In this document: in pieces, positions 34,715 to 43,911 of the stretch | Position numbering within the stretch: the first letter of the stretch is position 1 | Layout: every line of letters begins with the position of its first letter | Origin: Clostridiales bacterium | GTDB taxonomy: Bacteria; Bacillota; Clostridia; Oscillospirales; Acutalibacteraceae | DNA: 64,000 nucleotides | Direction: 5' to 3' | Assembly (NCBI GenBank): GCA_019416455.1 | Contig: DXXG01000028.1 | Coordinates: 1 to 64,000, forward strand | Position numbers and translations under genes: made by a program | The notes under the pieces: model-generated | Database searches by the model: none | Seen by the model: only the letters and a program-made list of their open reading frames with translations | Told to the model about the DNA's origin: nothing

Positions 34715-36001
34715 TTAGATAGGACGGATCACGGAGAGCACACTCCGGTCCTCTTGGAAGATCCGATCCAGAGCTTTCTGGCAGTCCTCAAGGCTCAGGT
34801 TGGCCAGAGAATCGATATAGGTGAAAAGCTCCCGGTCTTTCAGGGCCATATTCGCCAATCCGTTGGCGATATTCCCGGTGCTGTTCAGGCTGGAAACGAT
34901 CTCTCCATACAGAGCCCGCTTGGAACGCTCAAAAGCCTCTTCCGGGATTCCTTCCTTCTGGAACCGTTTCGCCTCCGCCAAAATGGTCTTGGCTACCTCT
35001 TCGGGATCATTGGACTCTCCCGAGAAAATGACTGTGGCAAAGCCGCTGCCTTCAAAATATTCGTAAGCGAAGCTGGATTCATTGACGAGTCCTCTGTCCA
35101 GCAGATCCCGGAACAAAGGCGAAGCTTCAGACGCCAGGGTCTCCAGCAGCACTTCGGTCGTTGCAACGTCTTTTTCCGAGCGAGGCTTGGCCGCGTCTGG
35201 CTCCTTGAATCCGAATTGGAACAGCGGCAGCGCCACGGAAAGCCGTTCCTCCACTTTGGGGGAAACGATGGTATCCGGCTCTTGGGGAAACACTCGTTTC
35301 ACTGTGACAGGTGCGGAAGACTTGAGCATTCTGTCGCAGACTTCCAAAACTTTTTCCTGGTCGAAGTTGCCCGCCAGGGTAAGAACCATATTTCCCAGAT
35401 TGTAAAAGGTGTTGTAACAGCGATACAGCAGTTCTGGTGTGATCTGCGCGATGCTCTCCACCGTGCCGGCGATGTCCTGCTGGATGGGATGGCTGTGATA
35501 CATAGCTTTCAGGTAGTTGAACATCACTCGCCATTGGGGATCGTCATCGTACATCTTGATCTCCTGACCAATGATGCCTTGTTCCTTCCGCACGGTCTCT
35601 TCTGTGAAGTAGGGAGACTGGACGAAGTCCAGCAAGATCTCCAAAGACTGGTACAGCTTGTCAGCACAAGAAAACAGATAGCAGGTGGACTCGAAGGAAG
35701 TGAACGCGTTGGCGTTGGCGCCGGTTTTGGAAAAACGGTCAAAGGCGTCCCCGTCCTCACTCTCAAAGAGCTTGTGCTCCAGGTAATGGGCGATGCCTTC
35801 AGGCACCAATTCTGGAGCAGGCTCATCGCTGCGCTGGAAGCAGTTGTCGATGGATCCGTACCGGGTGCCAAATACAGCATAAGCAGTGCTGCAATGTTCC
35901 TTGGGGTACAGCAAAATCGTCAGCCCCGAAGGATGCTTGATTTCCGTGTAGGCGTCCCCCACCCGCTGACTTTGATAGATTTTAGAAATGCGCTCAGCCA
36001 T
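34715..36001 (-). CDS. M16-family zinc metalloprotease (YmfH-like)
   Basis: A 428-residue M16 (insulinase/pitrilysin) peptidase. The inverted zinc motif HxxEH is intact as His72-Tyr-Leu-Glu75-His76, with the downstream glutamate expected near residues 145-155 (KEQGIIGQEI). It is normally paired with an inactive partner, here the gene directly upstream, which overlaps it by 8 nt. Such pairs (YmfH/YmfF type) form M16 heterodimers in Firmicutes; the substrate is unknown. No signal peptide is visible. Confidence 0.92.
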   Translation of the reverse strand: MAERISKIYQSQRVGDAYTEIKHPSGLTILLYPKEHCSTAYAVFGTRYGSIDNCFQRSDEPAPELVPEGIAHYLEHKLFESEDGDAFDRFSKTGANANAFTSFESTCYLFSCADKLYQSLEILLDFVQSPYFTEETVRKEQGIIGQEIKMYDDDPQWRVMFNYLKAMYHSHPIQQDIAGTVESIAQITPELLYRCYNTFYNLGNMVLTLAGNFDQEKVLEVCDRMLKSSAPVTVKRVFPQEPDTIVSPKVEERLSVALPLFQFGFKEPDAAKPRSEKDVATTEVLLETLASEASPLFRDLLDRGLVNESSFAYEYFEGSGFATVIFSGESNDPEEVAKTILAEAKRFQKEGIPEEAFERSKRALYGEIVSSLNSTGNIANGLANMALKDRELFTYIDSLANLSLEDCQKALDRIFQEDRSVLSVIRPI

Positions 36002-37259
36002 GGAGTTCGCCTCCTTTCAAAGTGAATACCGACGCGGGATAAAATCTTCCCGCGGCCTCTACCACTTGGTCCACAGAGTACGCCATGAGCTTTTCCTCCA
36101 CCTGCTCCGGTGAAAGGGGCGCTCCGGAGAACTGCTGGCCCAGGTTAAAGGCCTCTATCTGGTTCAGGGAGTCCCTCACGGACCGGAGAGAATTCTGCAT
36201 GGCCAGCTTGGCGGAAAGCAATTCATCCTCCGTCAGCTCGCCCTTTTGCAGAGCCCGCAGTTGGTCAGCGATAGCCTCTTCCGCCCGTTCCAGATTGTGG
36301 GTTTCCACGCCGCTTTCGATATACATGGCCCGGCTGTTCTGATTCATGCCAGCAGAACAGTAATAACAAAGGCTCATTTTCTCCCGGACGTTCTGGAACA
36401 GCTTGGAACTGGGCACACCGCCCAAGACAGCCGCTGTAAGGCCGAAGAGGGTCTTCTCCTCCTGGGCGTAGTCAGCCCGGTAGGCCATGGACAGCTTGGA
36501 CTGGGACAGGGGCTGCTCCTCCACCACGCGGCGGACTTCCTGTGGCTTCTCAAAAGCCAAAGGCCCAGTGACGATGGGTTTTCCAAGTCCAGCAAAACGG
36601 GTCCGGAACATTTCTTCGTTGGGGACACAGTCGCCCAGAGCGTAGATCTCAAACCGAGCATTTGAAAGGATCTCATCCCAGGCGGCGGTCACTGCGGCCC
36701 GATCCAGAGCTTCCACTTCTTCCCGGGTCCCGGAACAGCTGAGACCAGCGTTTTGCCCCTGGAACAACAGCTCCTCACTGCGGCGGTGGGTATATATGAT
36801 CTTGTCATTGAATTCGGAATCCATCTGCTCTAAAAGTTGTCGCTGTTTCTGACGGAAATTCTCCGCCGGGAACAGGCCATCCTGGTCCTTCAAAGGATGG
36901 AACAGGACAGAAAAGAGCAGGTCTGTAAGCAGAGCAAACATGTCTTCCCCACCGAAAGCGTACCGGTTGGAGATGCCTTCCCCAGAAAGGGTCAGGCACT
37001 GAAACGCCCCGATCTTTTGGATCCTGCTGGTAAGGGACGCTCCATAAAGTTCGGCGAGCCTGCTGTTGAAAGAGGTATAGTCAGGATATTCCCTGGTGAC
37101 CTGGCTTACAAGACCAGGCAGGATGGCATAGCGTGCCGCGGTAGAACTTTCCAAAGGCAGAAACATGTTCACAGAGACCTTCATGGTCTTAAACCTTGGG
37201 TCTGTAAAGGTATGCAGCGTGACAGCATCGCTGAGGCGCCGCGTAGTGATTTCGCTCAT
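35994..37259 (-). CDS. M16-family peptidase-like protein lacking the zinc motif (YmfF-like)
   Basis: A 421-residue M16-fold protein. Where the active partner has HxxEH, this protein reads AILPGLVSQVT, so it cannot bind zinc in the usual way; the C-terminal half retains the R/Y-containing dimer motif region (NVREKMSLCYYCSAGMNQNSR). It is the probable non-catalytic subunit of the M16 pair. The start at 37259 has GGGAAGG ten nt upstream. It is the first gene of the long operon ending at recN, with a promoter at 37346-37374. Confidence 0.88.
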   Translation of the reverse strand: MSEITTRRLSDAVTLHTFTDPRFKTMKVSVNMFLPLESSTAARYAILPGLVSQVTREYPDYTSFNSRLAELYGASLTSRIQKIGAFQCLTLSGEGISNRYAFGGEDMFALLTDLLFSVLFHPLKDQDGLFPAENFRQKQRQLLEQMDSEFNDKIIYTHRRSEELLFQGQNAGLSCSGTREEVEALDRAAVTAAWDEILSNARFEIYALGDCVPNEEMFRTRFAGLGKPIVTGPLAFEKPQEVRRVVEEQPLSQSKLSMAYRADYAQEEKTLFGLTAAVLGGVPSSKLFQNVREKMSLCYYCSAGMNQNSRAMYIESGVETHNLERAEEAIADQLRALQKGELTEDELLSAKLAMQNSLRSVRDSLNQIEAFNLGQQFSGAPLSPEQVEEKLMAYSVDQVVEAAGRFYPASVFTLKGGELHG

Positions 37260-37345
37260 AATTTTGTAACCTTCCCAAAAATGATTGCAGTAGATGTGGG
37301 ACAAAAGAAGCAGAAGTGCATAAATATGCTTCTATACAGCTATTT

Positions 37346-37374
37346 AGTATACCACATTCTCCCAGGTTTTGAAA
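37346..37374 (-). promoter_or_regulatory. Promoter of the M16-lgt-folD-dxs-recN operon
   Basis: Minus strand TTTCAA (37369-37374), 17-nt spacer, TATACT (37346-37351), about 90 nt upstream of the YmfF-like gene. Confidence 0.65.
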
Positions 37375-37403
37375 GGGTCCGAAAAAAATTCACAAATAAA
37401 ACG

Positions 37404-37436
37404 AAAAAGCGCGCCGCATGGAAAAAGCGGCGCGCT
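37404..37436 (-). terminator. Terminator downstream of upp
   Basis: Minus strand AGCGCGCCGC - loop - GCGGCGCGCT followed by TTTTCG: a 10-bp perfect GC-rich stem 9 nt beyond the upp stop. Confidence 0.92.
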
Positions 37437-37445
37437 GCAAGGCGC

Positions 37446-38084
37446 TTATTTCGTGCCGAAGATCCGATCTCCAGCGTCTCCCAATCCGGGGAGAATGTAT
37501 CCGTTCTCGTTAAGGCACTGATCCACGGCAGCACAGTAAACATGCACGTCGGGGTGAGCCTTCGTCAGAACTTCCAGACCTTCCGGAGCGGCGATCACGC
37601 ACAGGAACTTGATGCTCTTGGGATGGCTGCGCTTGACGATGGTAATAGCGTCCACCGCGGAACCACCGGTGGCCAGCATGGGATCCAGGACGATCACGTC
37701 CCGTTCCTCAATGTCAGCAGGCAGCTTGTTGTAATACTCCACAGGCTTCAGAGTATCATGGTCCCGGTAAAGCCCGATGTGTCCCACCTTAGCGGAAGGC
37801 ACCAGCTTCAGCATGCCGTCTACCATGCCCAGACCAGCCCGCAGGATGGGAACGAAGGCCAGCTTCCGGCCGGCGATCACCTTGGTGGTGGTTTTCTGCA
37901 TGGGAGTCACCGTTTCCACATCCATCAAAGGCAGGTCACGAGTGGCTTCATAGCACATCAGAGTGGCGATCTCACTGACCAGCTCCCGGAAGTTCTTGGT
38001 GCCGGTAGAAACGTCCCGCAGGAACGTAAGCTTGTGCTGGATCAGAGGATGGTCCATTACAAAGACATTTTCCATGTTTTCCAT
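37446..38084 (-). CDS. upp: Uracil phosphoribosyltransferase
   Basis: A 212-residue type I phosphoribosyltransferase salvaging uracil to UMP with PRPP. The PRPP-binding motif is seen in VIVLDPMLATGGSA; IAAPEGLEVL and the C-terminal GLGDAGDRIFGTK are typical of Upp. It follows rpiB by 33 nt and ends the fhs-tsaE-tsaB-rpiB-upp operon; ribose-5-phosphate supply by RpiB fits PRPP-dependent salvage. Confidence 0.97.
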   Translation of the reverse strand: MENMENVFVMDHPLIQHKLTFLRDVSTGTKNFRELVSEIATLMCYEATRDLPLMDVETVTPMQKTTTKVIAGRKLAFVPILRAGLGMVDGMLKLVPSAKVGHIGLYRDHDTLKPVEYYNKLPADIEERDVIVLDPMLATGGSAVDAITIVKRSHPKSIKFLCVIAAPEGLEVLTKAHPDVHVYCAAVDQCLNENGYILPGLGDAGDRIFGTK

Positions 38085-38117
38085 TGTCTATCTCCTCCCT
38101 TATTGGTAAAAATCTGA

Positions 38118-38564
38118 TTACAGCTGTCCGTTTTCGATTTGAGCGATCTGGTCGATCCGGCGCTGGTGACGGCCGCCCTCGAACTCGGTGTGCAGGAAAA
38201 TATCCACCAGCTTCAAAGCGGTTTCCTTGTCGATGACCTTGCCGCCCATGCACAGGATGTTGGCGTTGTTGTGACGACGGGTCATTTCAGCGCAGAACTC
38301 GTTGGTGCAAAGGGCGGCACGAATGCCTTTCACTTTGTTGGCAGCAATGGAGATGCCAATACCCGTGGAGCATACCAGAATGCCGTAGTCAGCTTCTCCG
38401 GAAGCCACTACTTTGGCAGCTTTTGCAGCGATGGGAGCGTAGTCGATGGAATCGGTGTTGTACGCACCGAAATCCTCATAAGGGATGTTGTTCTCCTCCA
38501 GATAACCCCGAACGGCTTCTTTCAACTCGAAGCCGCCGTGGTCACAGCCAATAGCCAGTTTCAT
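38118..38564 (-). CDS. rpiB: Ribose 5-phosphate isomerase B
   Basis: A 148-residue RpiB/LacAB-family isomerase interconverting ribulose 5-phosphate and ribose 5-phosphate. The N-terminal GCDHGGFELK, the catalytic cysteine in LVCSTGIGISIAANK and the RAALCTNEFCAEMTRRHNNAN region match RpiB closely. A strong AGGAG precedes the ATG. It is next to upp, a common rpiB-upp pairing in Firmicutes. Confidence 0.97.
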   Translation of the reverse strand: MKLAIGCDHGGFELKEAVRGYLEENNIPYEDFGAYNTDSIDYAPIAAKAAKVVASGEADYGILVCSTGIGISIAANKVKGIRAALCTNEFCAEMTRRHNNANILCMGGKVIDKETALKLVDIFLHTEFEGGRHQRRIDQIAQIENGQL

Positions 38565-38597
38565 AACAAAAAGCTCCTTTCCAGCTTTTGATTTTCC

Positions 38598-39308
38598 TTA
38601 TGCTTGCGCCTTTTGTTCCAGACGCTTCTTCAATTCCCGTTCCGCCTGAGGCAGCCGCAGGTATACCGGCGCCAGCGCGGAGGCTGAAATGGTGTTGCCT
38701 GCCTGGGCAGCCTCTTCTCCTAAAAGGGCCACAGATGAAGCACGCTGGAAACGGATGGCTTCCGGCGCCAACCGAGCACCCCATGTGCCAAAGGTCTTAT
38801 GGCACAGAGAGGCCCCATCCCCCAGGAGCAGCACTCGATCCCCGTAGGAACGGCATTCTTCTTCCAGCGCGGCGATGGATAAGGCCCGATCCTCTGTCAG
38901 ACGTTTCAGCTTACCGTTCTCCACCTGAAACAGAGCGTTATACACTTGACCGCAACGGGCGTCCATGACAGCGCACAACAAAGCGTCTTGGGCGGAGATC
39001 CCACTGTAGGCGATAGTTTCCAGAGTGGAGACCCCAACACAGGGGGTGTCGTTCACCATGGCCATACCTTTTACACAGGCCACACCAATGCGTACCCCTG
39101 TAAAGGAACCAGGACCGTGGGAAACAGCTAAAAGATCCACTTCATTGCAGGAGTGTCCCACGGTATCCAGAAGACTCTGGACCATGGGAAGGAGCGTCTG
39201 GCTATGCGTTTGTTTAGTATTGACGAAAAACTCGCCAAGGAGCTTTCCGTTTTCCACCACGGCGGCAGAGGCAGCCGTAGCGGAAGAATCGATCCCTAAA
39301 GTCAGCAT
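38598..39308 (-). CDS. tsaB: tRNA threonylcarbamoyladenosine synthesis protein TsaB
   Basis: A 236-residue ASKHA-fold protein that partners TsaD and TsaE in making t6A37 of ANN-decoding tRNAs. The opening MLTLGIDSSATAASAAVV and the AVSHGPGSFTGVRIGVACVKG motif are diagnostic. The start at 39308 has GGAGGGGG just upstream and overlaps the tsaE stop by 7 nt, so the two are co-translated. tsaD is not in this window. Confidence 0.96.
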   Translation of the reverse strand: MLTLGIDSSATAASAAVVENGKLLGEFFVNTKQTHSQTLLPMVQSLLDTVGHSCNEVDLLAVSHGPGSFTGVRIGVACVKGMAMVNDTPCVGVSTLETIAYSGISAQDALLCAVMDARCGQVYNALFQVENGKLKRLTEDRALSIAALEEECRSYGDRVLLLGDGASLCHKTFGTWGARLAPEAIRFQRASSVALLGEEAAQAGNTISASALAPVYLRLPQAERELKKRLEQKAQA

Positions 39309-39745
39309 GGTGTTCCCCCTCCTTTCCATCCTTCAATAGTGATGATCCTTTCCTGTTCCCCGTCTCCTGGACGGATGTCCACAGAGATCACCTGCTCCGG
39401 AAGCGCCCCGACGATGTTTTCACTCCACTCGATCACCAGCACATAATCCGTGTCCAGGTAGTCGAAGAAGCCGGTAGAGTACAGGTCATCCCAGCTCTCC
39501 ACTCGGTACATGTCAAAATGTTCCACCGTCAGGCGGCCGGAATATTCGTTGACCAAAGCGAAGGTAGGGCTGGATGCCACGTCCCCCGCTCCCAGACCTA
39601 TTGCAAGTCCCCGGGTAAAAGCGGTTTTGCCGGCTCCCATACCGCCGGTAAACGCGATAATCTCTCCCCCTTTCAGGTCATGAGCCAGGCGCTGGGCCAA
39701 AGCTCCGGTCTCCTGGGGAGAATGGGTGATGAACTGCTCCGCCAT
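39302..39745 (-). CDS. tsaE: tRNA threonylcarbamoyladenosine synthesis ATPase TsaE
   Basis: A 147-residue P-loop ATPase of the t6A pathway. The Walker A is GGMGAGKTAFTRGLA near residue 35, and the family segments VASSPTFALVNEY and VEHFDMYRVES follow. It starts one nt after the fhs stop, so it depends on the fhs transcript. It lies directly before tsaB, as in many Firmicutes. Confidence 0.96.
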   Translation of the reverse strand: MAEQFITHSPQETGALAQRLAHDLKGGEIIAFTGGMGAGKTAFTRGLAIGLGAGDVASSPTFALVNEYSGRLTVEHFDMYRVESWDDLYSTGFFDYLDTDYVLVIEWSENIVGALPEQVISVDIRPGDGEQERIITIEGWKGGGTPC

Positions 39746-39746
39746 A

Positions 39747-41423
39747 TCAGAACAGGCCGTGGATCACGGCGTTCTCGTCCACGTCGATCTTTTCCGCTGC
39801 AGGGACCTTGGGCAGACCGGGCATGGTCATGATATCACCGGCATAGGCCACAACGAACCCAGCGCCGTTAGAAAGCCGCAGATCCCGGATAGTGATGGTG
39901 AAATCCGTGGGACGGCCCAGCAATTTGGCGTCATCAGAAAGGGAATACTGAGTCTTAGCGATGCACACCGGCATAGAGTCGCCGCCCAGAGCTTTGATAT
40001 CCTTCAGGGACTTGATCGCAGCACCTGTGAAGGTAACGTCTTTGGCGCCGTAGATCTTAGAGGCGATGGCCTGGATCTTTTCCTCCACCGTGGCTTCGAT
40101 GGGATAAATGGGAGCAAAGTTGTTTTTGCCTTCGTTCTCGTCGATGACGCGGCAGATGGTCTCAGCCAGCTCCACACCGCCTTCACCACCCTTACCGAAC
40201 ACCTCGGACAGTGCGTAGGACACGCCCAGCTCCTGGCAGCAGCGATCGATGACAGCCAGTTCCCCGTCGGTATCCGTGCCGAACCGGTTGATGGCAACCA
40301 CCACCGGCACACCGAATTTACTCATGTTCTCTACGTGAGCTTTCAGGTTAACAATGCCTTTTTCCAAGGCGGGAACATTTTCTGCGGCTAGGTCAGCCTT
40401 GGCCACGCCGCCGTTATACTTCAACGCACGCACGGTAGCAACTACTACCACACAGGAAGGAGCAAGACCAGCCATGCGGCACTTGATATCCATGAATTTC
40501 TCAGCGCCCAAGTCGGAGCCGAAACCAGCCTCTGTGATGCAGTAATCCGCCAGCTTCAAAGCCAGACGGGTGGCCCGCACAGAATTGCAGCCGTGGGCGA
40601 TGTTGGCGAAGGGGCCGCCGTGCATGATGGCGGGGGTGCCTTCGATGGTTTGGACCAGGTTGGGATTCACAGCGTCCCGGAGCAGAGCGGCCATGGCGCC
40701 TTCCGCCTTGATGTCCCGAGCGTAGACGGGCTTACCATCGTAGGTGTAGGCAATGAGAATGCTGCCCAGTCGCTGCTTCAGGTCATTCATGTCCTTGGCG
40801 AGGCACAGGATCGCCATGACCTCGGAGGCCACAGTGATGATGAAACCATCCTCGCGTGGCACGCCGTTGATCTTGCCGCCCAGGCCCACGATCACATTGC
40901 GCAGCGCACGGTCGTTCATGTCCAGGCAGCGCTTGATCTGGATCCGCCGGGGATCGATGCCCAAAGGATTGCCCTGCTGCAAATGGTTGTCCAGCATAGC
41001 GCAGCACAGGTTGTTGGCGGAAGTGATGGCGTGCATATCTCCGGTGAAGTGAAGGTTGATGTCCTCCATGGGAAGTACCTGAGCATAGCCGCCGCCAGCA
41101 GCGCCGCCCTTGATACCGAACACAGGACCGAGAGAGGGTTCCCGCAGAGCAATGACAGCTTTTTTGCCGATCTTGGCCATAGCCTGGCCCAAACCGGCGG
41201 TAGTGGTGGTTTTTCCCTCACCGGCGGGAGTGGGATTGATAGCGGTCACCAGCACCAGCTTACCATCGGGCTTGTCCGCCAGGCGAGCGAAAGCCCGCTC
41301 ATTGATCTTAGCTTTATATTTGCCGTAGAGCTCCAGCTCTTCTTCCTGGATGCCCAGTTCCTCAGCGATCTCCGCGATAGGACGGAGTTTTGTGCTTTGG
41401 GCGATCTCGATGTCTGAAAGCAT
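39747..41423 (-). CDS. fhs: Formate-tetrahydrofolate ligase
   Basis: A 558-residue ATP-dependent ligase forming 10-formyl-THF from formate and THF. The P-loop-like PTPAGEGKTTTT, the family segments REPSLGPVFGIKGGAAGGGY and DLRLSNGAGFVVAYAGD, and the full length are typical. In Clostridia it feeds purine synthesis and, in acetogens, the Wood-Ljungdahl methyl branch; no other genes of that pathway are in the window. The ATG at 41423 is close behind a GGGGG run; the frame is open nine codons further. It has a consensus promoter upstream. Confidence 0.96.
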   Translation of the reverse strand: MLSDIEIAQSTKLRPIAEIAEELGIQEEELELYGKYKAKINERAFARLADKPDGKLVLVTAINPTPAGEGKTTTTAGLGQAMAKIGKKAVIALREPSLGPVFGIKGGAAGGGYAQVLPMEDINLHFTGDMHAITSANNLCCAMLDNHLQQGNPLGIDPRRIQIKRCLDMNDRALRNVIVGLGGKINGVPREDGFIITVASEVMAILCLAKDMNDLKQRLGSILIAYTYDGKPVYARDIKAEGAMAALLRDAVNPNLVQTIEGTPAIMHGGPFANIAHGCNSVRATRLALKLADYCITEAGFGSDLGAEKFMDIKCRMAGLAPSCVVVVATVRALKYNGGVAKADLAAENVPALEKGIVNLKAHVENMSKFGVPVVVAINRFGTDTDGELAVIDRCCQELGVSYALSEVFGKGGEGGVELAETICRVIDENEGKNNFAPIYPIEATVEEKIQAIASKIYGAKDVTFTGAAIKSLKDIKALGGDSMPVCIAKTQYSLSDDAKLLGRPTDFTITIRDLRLSNGAGFVVAYAGDIMTMPGLPKVPAAEKIDVDENAVIHGLF

Positions 41424-41479
41424 TTCCCCCACAACCTTTCTGGCCGACAAGCGGCCACCGAATTTGTTTTTCCTGATCT

Positions 41480-41508
41480 ATTATAGAAGATTTTGCGGAA
41501 GGTGTAAA
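41480..41508 (-). promoter_or_regulatory. fhs promoter
   Basis: Minus strand TTTACA (41503-41508), 17-nt spacer, TATAAT (41480-41485). Divergent from the rodA promoter, with about 16 nt between the two -35 boxes. Confidence 0.88.
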
Positions 41509-41524
41509 GCCCGAAACAAAAAAC

Positions 41525-41553
41525 TTGAAGGGCCGCTGTCACTATGCTATAAT
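41525..41553 (+). promoter_or_regulatory. Promoter of the RodA/FtsW-family gene
   Basis: TTGAAG (41525-41530), 17-nt spacer, TATAAT (41548-41553), about 75 nt before the start codon. Confidence 0.8.
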
Positions 41554-41629
41554 TAACATAATTCACCTTTCAATCAATTTCCGTGACCGGCATTGATCGG
41601 CCCATTTTTATAAAGAGTAGGATCTTGCT

Positions 41630-42817
41630 ATGGTAAAACGACGATTAAAAAGTATTTTCAATTATATTAAAAAGGCAGACATCCTTTTGTGGGTGTTATT
41701 GGCAGCTATTTCTGCTTACAGTCTGTTGCTACTTTACAGCGTGGACCACTCCACAGGTTCCGGCTATTTCAGAACCCAGATTTTCGCTATCGCCTTGGGC
41801 GTTGCAGGAGCGATCTTCCTATCCCTGCTTGATTACGTGGAACTTTCCAACTTCTGGTATTTGCTGGCGGGCTTCTCCGTGTTTTTGATGATCTACACCG
41901 CGTTGTTTGGCGACGCGGTCAAAGGCAGCGGCGGCGTAGATGCTCGAGCCTGGATCACTATTGGCGGCAGGACGTTCCAATCTTCGGAGCTGGTGAAAAT
42001 CGCGTTCATGCTCACCTACGCCAAGCACCTGGATTCTCTTCGGAAACGGGACTTGATCAACCAACCTCTCCATGTGGTGCTGCTGGGATGTCATGCCCTA
42101 GTGCCCATGCTGCTGTGTGAGATCCAGGGCGACACGGGCGCCGGAATGGCTTTTTTCGCCATGTTCTTGGTGATGAGTCTCGCGGCAGGCGTGAAGCTGC
42201 GGTATTTCGCCATGTTAGGGGGATTAGTGCTGATCGCTCTTCCCATTCTTTGGAAGTTTGTCATGGAGGATTATCAAAAACTTCGGTTCATCGCGCTGTT
42301 TAACCTGGATGATCCCAGTGTTCAAATGGACGCTGGGTACCAGCAGTATCAGGGACGGATCTCTATCGGCAGCGGAAAGCTGACTGGTCAAGGGTTGTTC
42401 CAAGGCAGTCGGGTAGCCAGCAATAGCGTTCCCTTCCAGCAGAGCGACTACATCTTCTCTGTTGCCGGCGAGGAATTGGGATTTATCGGCTGTTCTCTGA
42501 TCCTCCTGCTGCTGTTCCTCTTTATGGTCAAGGTGCTCCATGTGGCTTATGTGTCCAGAGACGATCTGGGACGGTTCGTTTGTTTCGGCTATTTTGGGAT
42601 CATTGCTTTGCAGTCCATTTCCAATATTGGTATGTGTCTTGCGCTGCTCCCCGCTATGGGCGTAACCCTTCCCTTCTTCAGCGCTGGCGGTTCCTCCGCA
42701 GCGTGTATGTATTTCGGGTTCGGCCTTGTTCAAAGCGTCTACATGCGCCGCAAGGAAAGCGATGGGCTTCGCTTGAAACGAAAAGAACCTCTTAGATTCC
42801 TTTACAAGCAAATATGA
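41630..42817 (+). CDS. RodA/FtsW/SpoVE-family peptidoglycan glycosyltransferase
   Basis: A 395-residue polytopic membrane protein of the SEDS family, with about ten predicted helices. The SEDS signatures are present: ARAWITIGGRTFQSSELVKIA (with the conserved Glu after Ser), the DTGAGMAF region (catalytic Asp), PFQQSDYIFSVAGEELGFIG, and PFFSAGGSSAACMYFGFGLV. It polymerises lipid II glycan with a partner transpeptidase. The QSDYIFSVAGEE pattern favours RodA over FtsW. It is a single-gene unit; no penicillin-binding protein gene is adjacent. Confidence 0.92.
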   Translation: MVKRRLKSIFNYIKKADILLWVLLAAISAYSLLLLYSVDHSTGSGYFRTQIFAIALGVAGAIFLSLLDYVELSNFWYLLAGFSVFLMIYTALFGDAVKGSGGVDARAWITIGGRTFQSSELVKIAFMLTYAKHLDSLRKRDLINQPLHVVLLGCHALVPMLLCEIQGDTGAGMAFFAMFLVMSLAAGVKLRYFAMLGGLVLIALPILWKFVMEDYQKLRFIALFNLDDPSVQMDAGYQQYQGRISIGSGKLTGQGLFQGSRVASNSVPFQQSDYIFSVAGEELGFIGCSLILLLLFLFMVKVLHVAYVSRDDLGRFVCFGYFGIIALQSISNIGMCLALLPAMGVTLPFFSAGGSSAACMYFGFGLVQSVYMRRKESDGLRLKRKEPLRFLYKQI

Positions 42818-42826
42818 CTGGCAAAT

Positions 42827-42868
42827 AAAAAACGCCTTCGAGGAAAAAAACTCGAGGGCGTTTTCTTT
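42827..42868. terminator. Bidirectional terminator between rodA-like gene and ATP-grasp gene
   Basis: AACGCCTTCGAG - GAAAAAAA - CTCGAGGGCGTT flanked by A and T tracts on both sides. It ends the plus-strand rodA-like gene and the minus-strand tepA-uppP-ftsK operon. Confidence 0.9.
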
Positions 42869-42886
42869 ATTGACTCAAAACCGTTT

Positions 42887-43897
42887 TTAGATCCCTTTGA
42901 CAAACTCCCGGAACCGAGGCAGCATACCAATCTTGTCGGGTGTGTGGGGAGGCATTTGCAGGATGTCGTAACCGGGTAAGTTATTGCCTTCTACGAATAC
43001 AGGACCGTTGGGAGTGATGGCCACATCCCAGCCAACATAACGCATTTTGGGGACCACCAGGGCAGCTTCCAGACACATGGCCTTGGCCTCTTCCCAATAG
43101 GGGATCGCAAACTCTTGGATCGTGGTATGGGTCCGGGGATGCTCCGTGTAGGTGTTTCGGGCCTTGTCGTAGGCGGGGTACTGGATGACACCCTTCTCCA
43201 AATCCAGGGGCGCGAACATACCGCCGGAATGAAGATTGTCCACAGGACGGTCGCTGTTGCCGATGCGGATGTGAGCATAGACAATGTGGGGACCGGTCTC
43301 GTTGACAATGGTGACGACCCGCAGAGTATTGATGGCGTGAGGGTTCATCTTGTTCATGGTCTCATGCTGCTGGAGCACGTCCTCCACAACACCGATACCT
43401 TCCGCCTTCAGCTTGTCATACATCTGGTCCAGGGAAGCGAAATCCTTCTTGAACAGCTTGTTGACGCCAAAGCCGCCGCTGGAAGCCCCTGGCTTCACCA
43501 TGACGGCGTCCCGGTTTTCCATAAACTTCTTGAAGTCCTCTTTGGACGCCTTGGAAAAGTCCAGCCACTCCCGGCCAATGTATTTGGCGAAGGTGGTATA
43601 GAATTCCGTTTTGTTGTCAAAGTAATGGTAGGAATCCCGGTCGTTAAGGATACGGGTCATAGCGTTGTTGACACTGCGGGTCACATAGGTTGCACGCTGA
43701 GCATCCGTGAGATTATAGAACTCGCACAGCAGATAGTCATTAAACCCAGCGCCGTACTTGACACCACACTTCACAACGTCAGCCAAAATGCCCACGGAGT
43801 TCTTTTTTGTGATCTTGTGGACCTTGCCAACCGTCCGGAATAACTCCGGGTAATCCATGCGGGTAACACAGGTCAGGATAAATTTCAGCTTTCCCAT
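42887..43897 (-). CDS. Sugar-transfer-associated ATP-grasp protein
   Basis: A 336-residue ATP-grasp protein resembling the sugar-transfer-associated ATP-grasp family. Visible features are the ATP-binding lysine and flexible glycine loop (VMVKPGASSGGFGVNKLF, about 125-142), VVEDVLQQHETMN, the INTLRVVTIVN strand, and the metal-binding end DVAITPNGPVFVEGNNLPGYD. The probable reaction joins a carboxylate to an amine or thiol using ATP; the substrate is unknown, possibly a cell-surface polymer component. It is the last gene of the tepA-ftsK operon, 14 nt after the DUF3006 gene. Confidence 0.85.
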   Translation of the reverse strand: MGKLKFILTCVTRMDYPELFRTVGKVHKITKKNSVGILADVVKCGVKYGAGFNDYLLCEFYNLTDAQRATYVTRSVNNAMTRILNDRDSYHYFDNKTEFYTTFAKYIGREWLDFSKASKEDFKKFMENRDAVMVKPGASSGGFGVNKLFKKDFASLDQMYDKLKAEGIGVVEDVLQQHETMNKMNPHAINTLRVVTIVNETGPHIVYAHIRIGNSDRPVDNLHSGGMFAPLDLEKGVIQYPAYDKARNTYTEHPRTHTTIQEFAIPYWEEAKAMCLEAALVVPKMRYVGWDVAITPNGPVFVEGNNLPGYDILQMPPHTPDKIGMLPRFREFVKGI

Positions 43898-43911
43898 GGT
43901 CCTTTCCCCCT

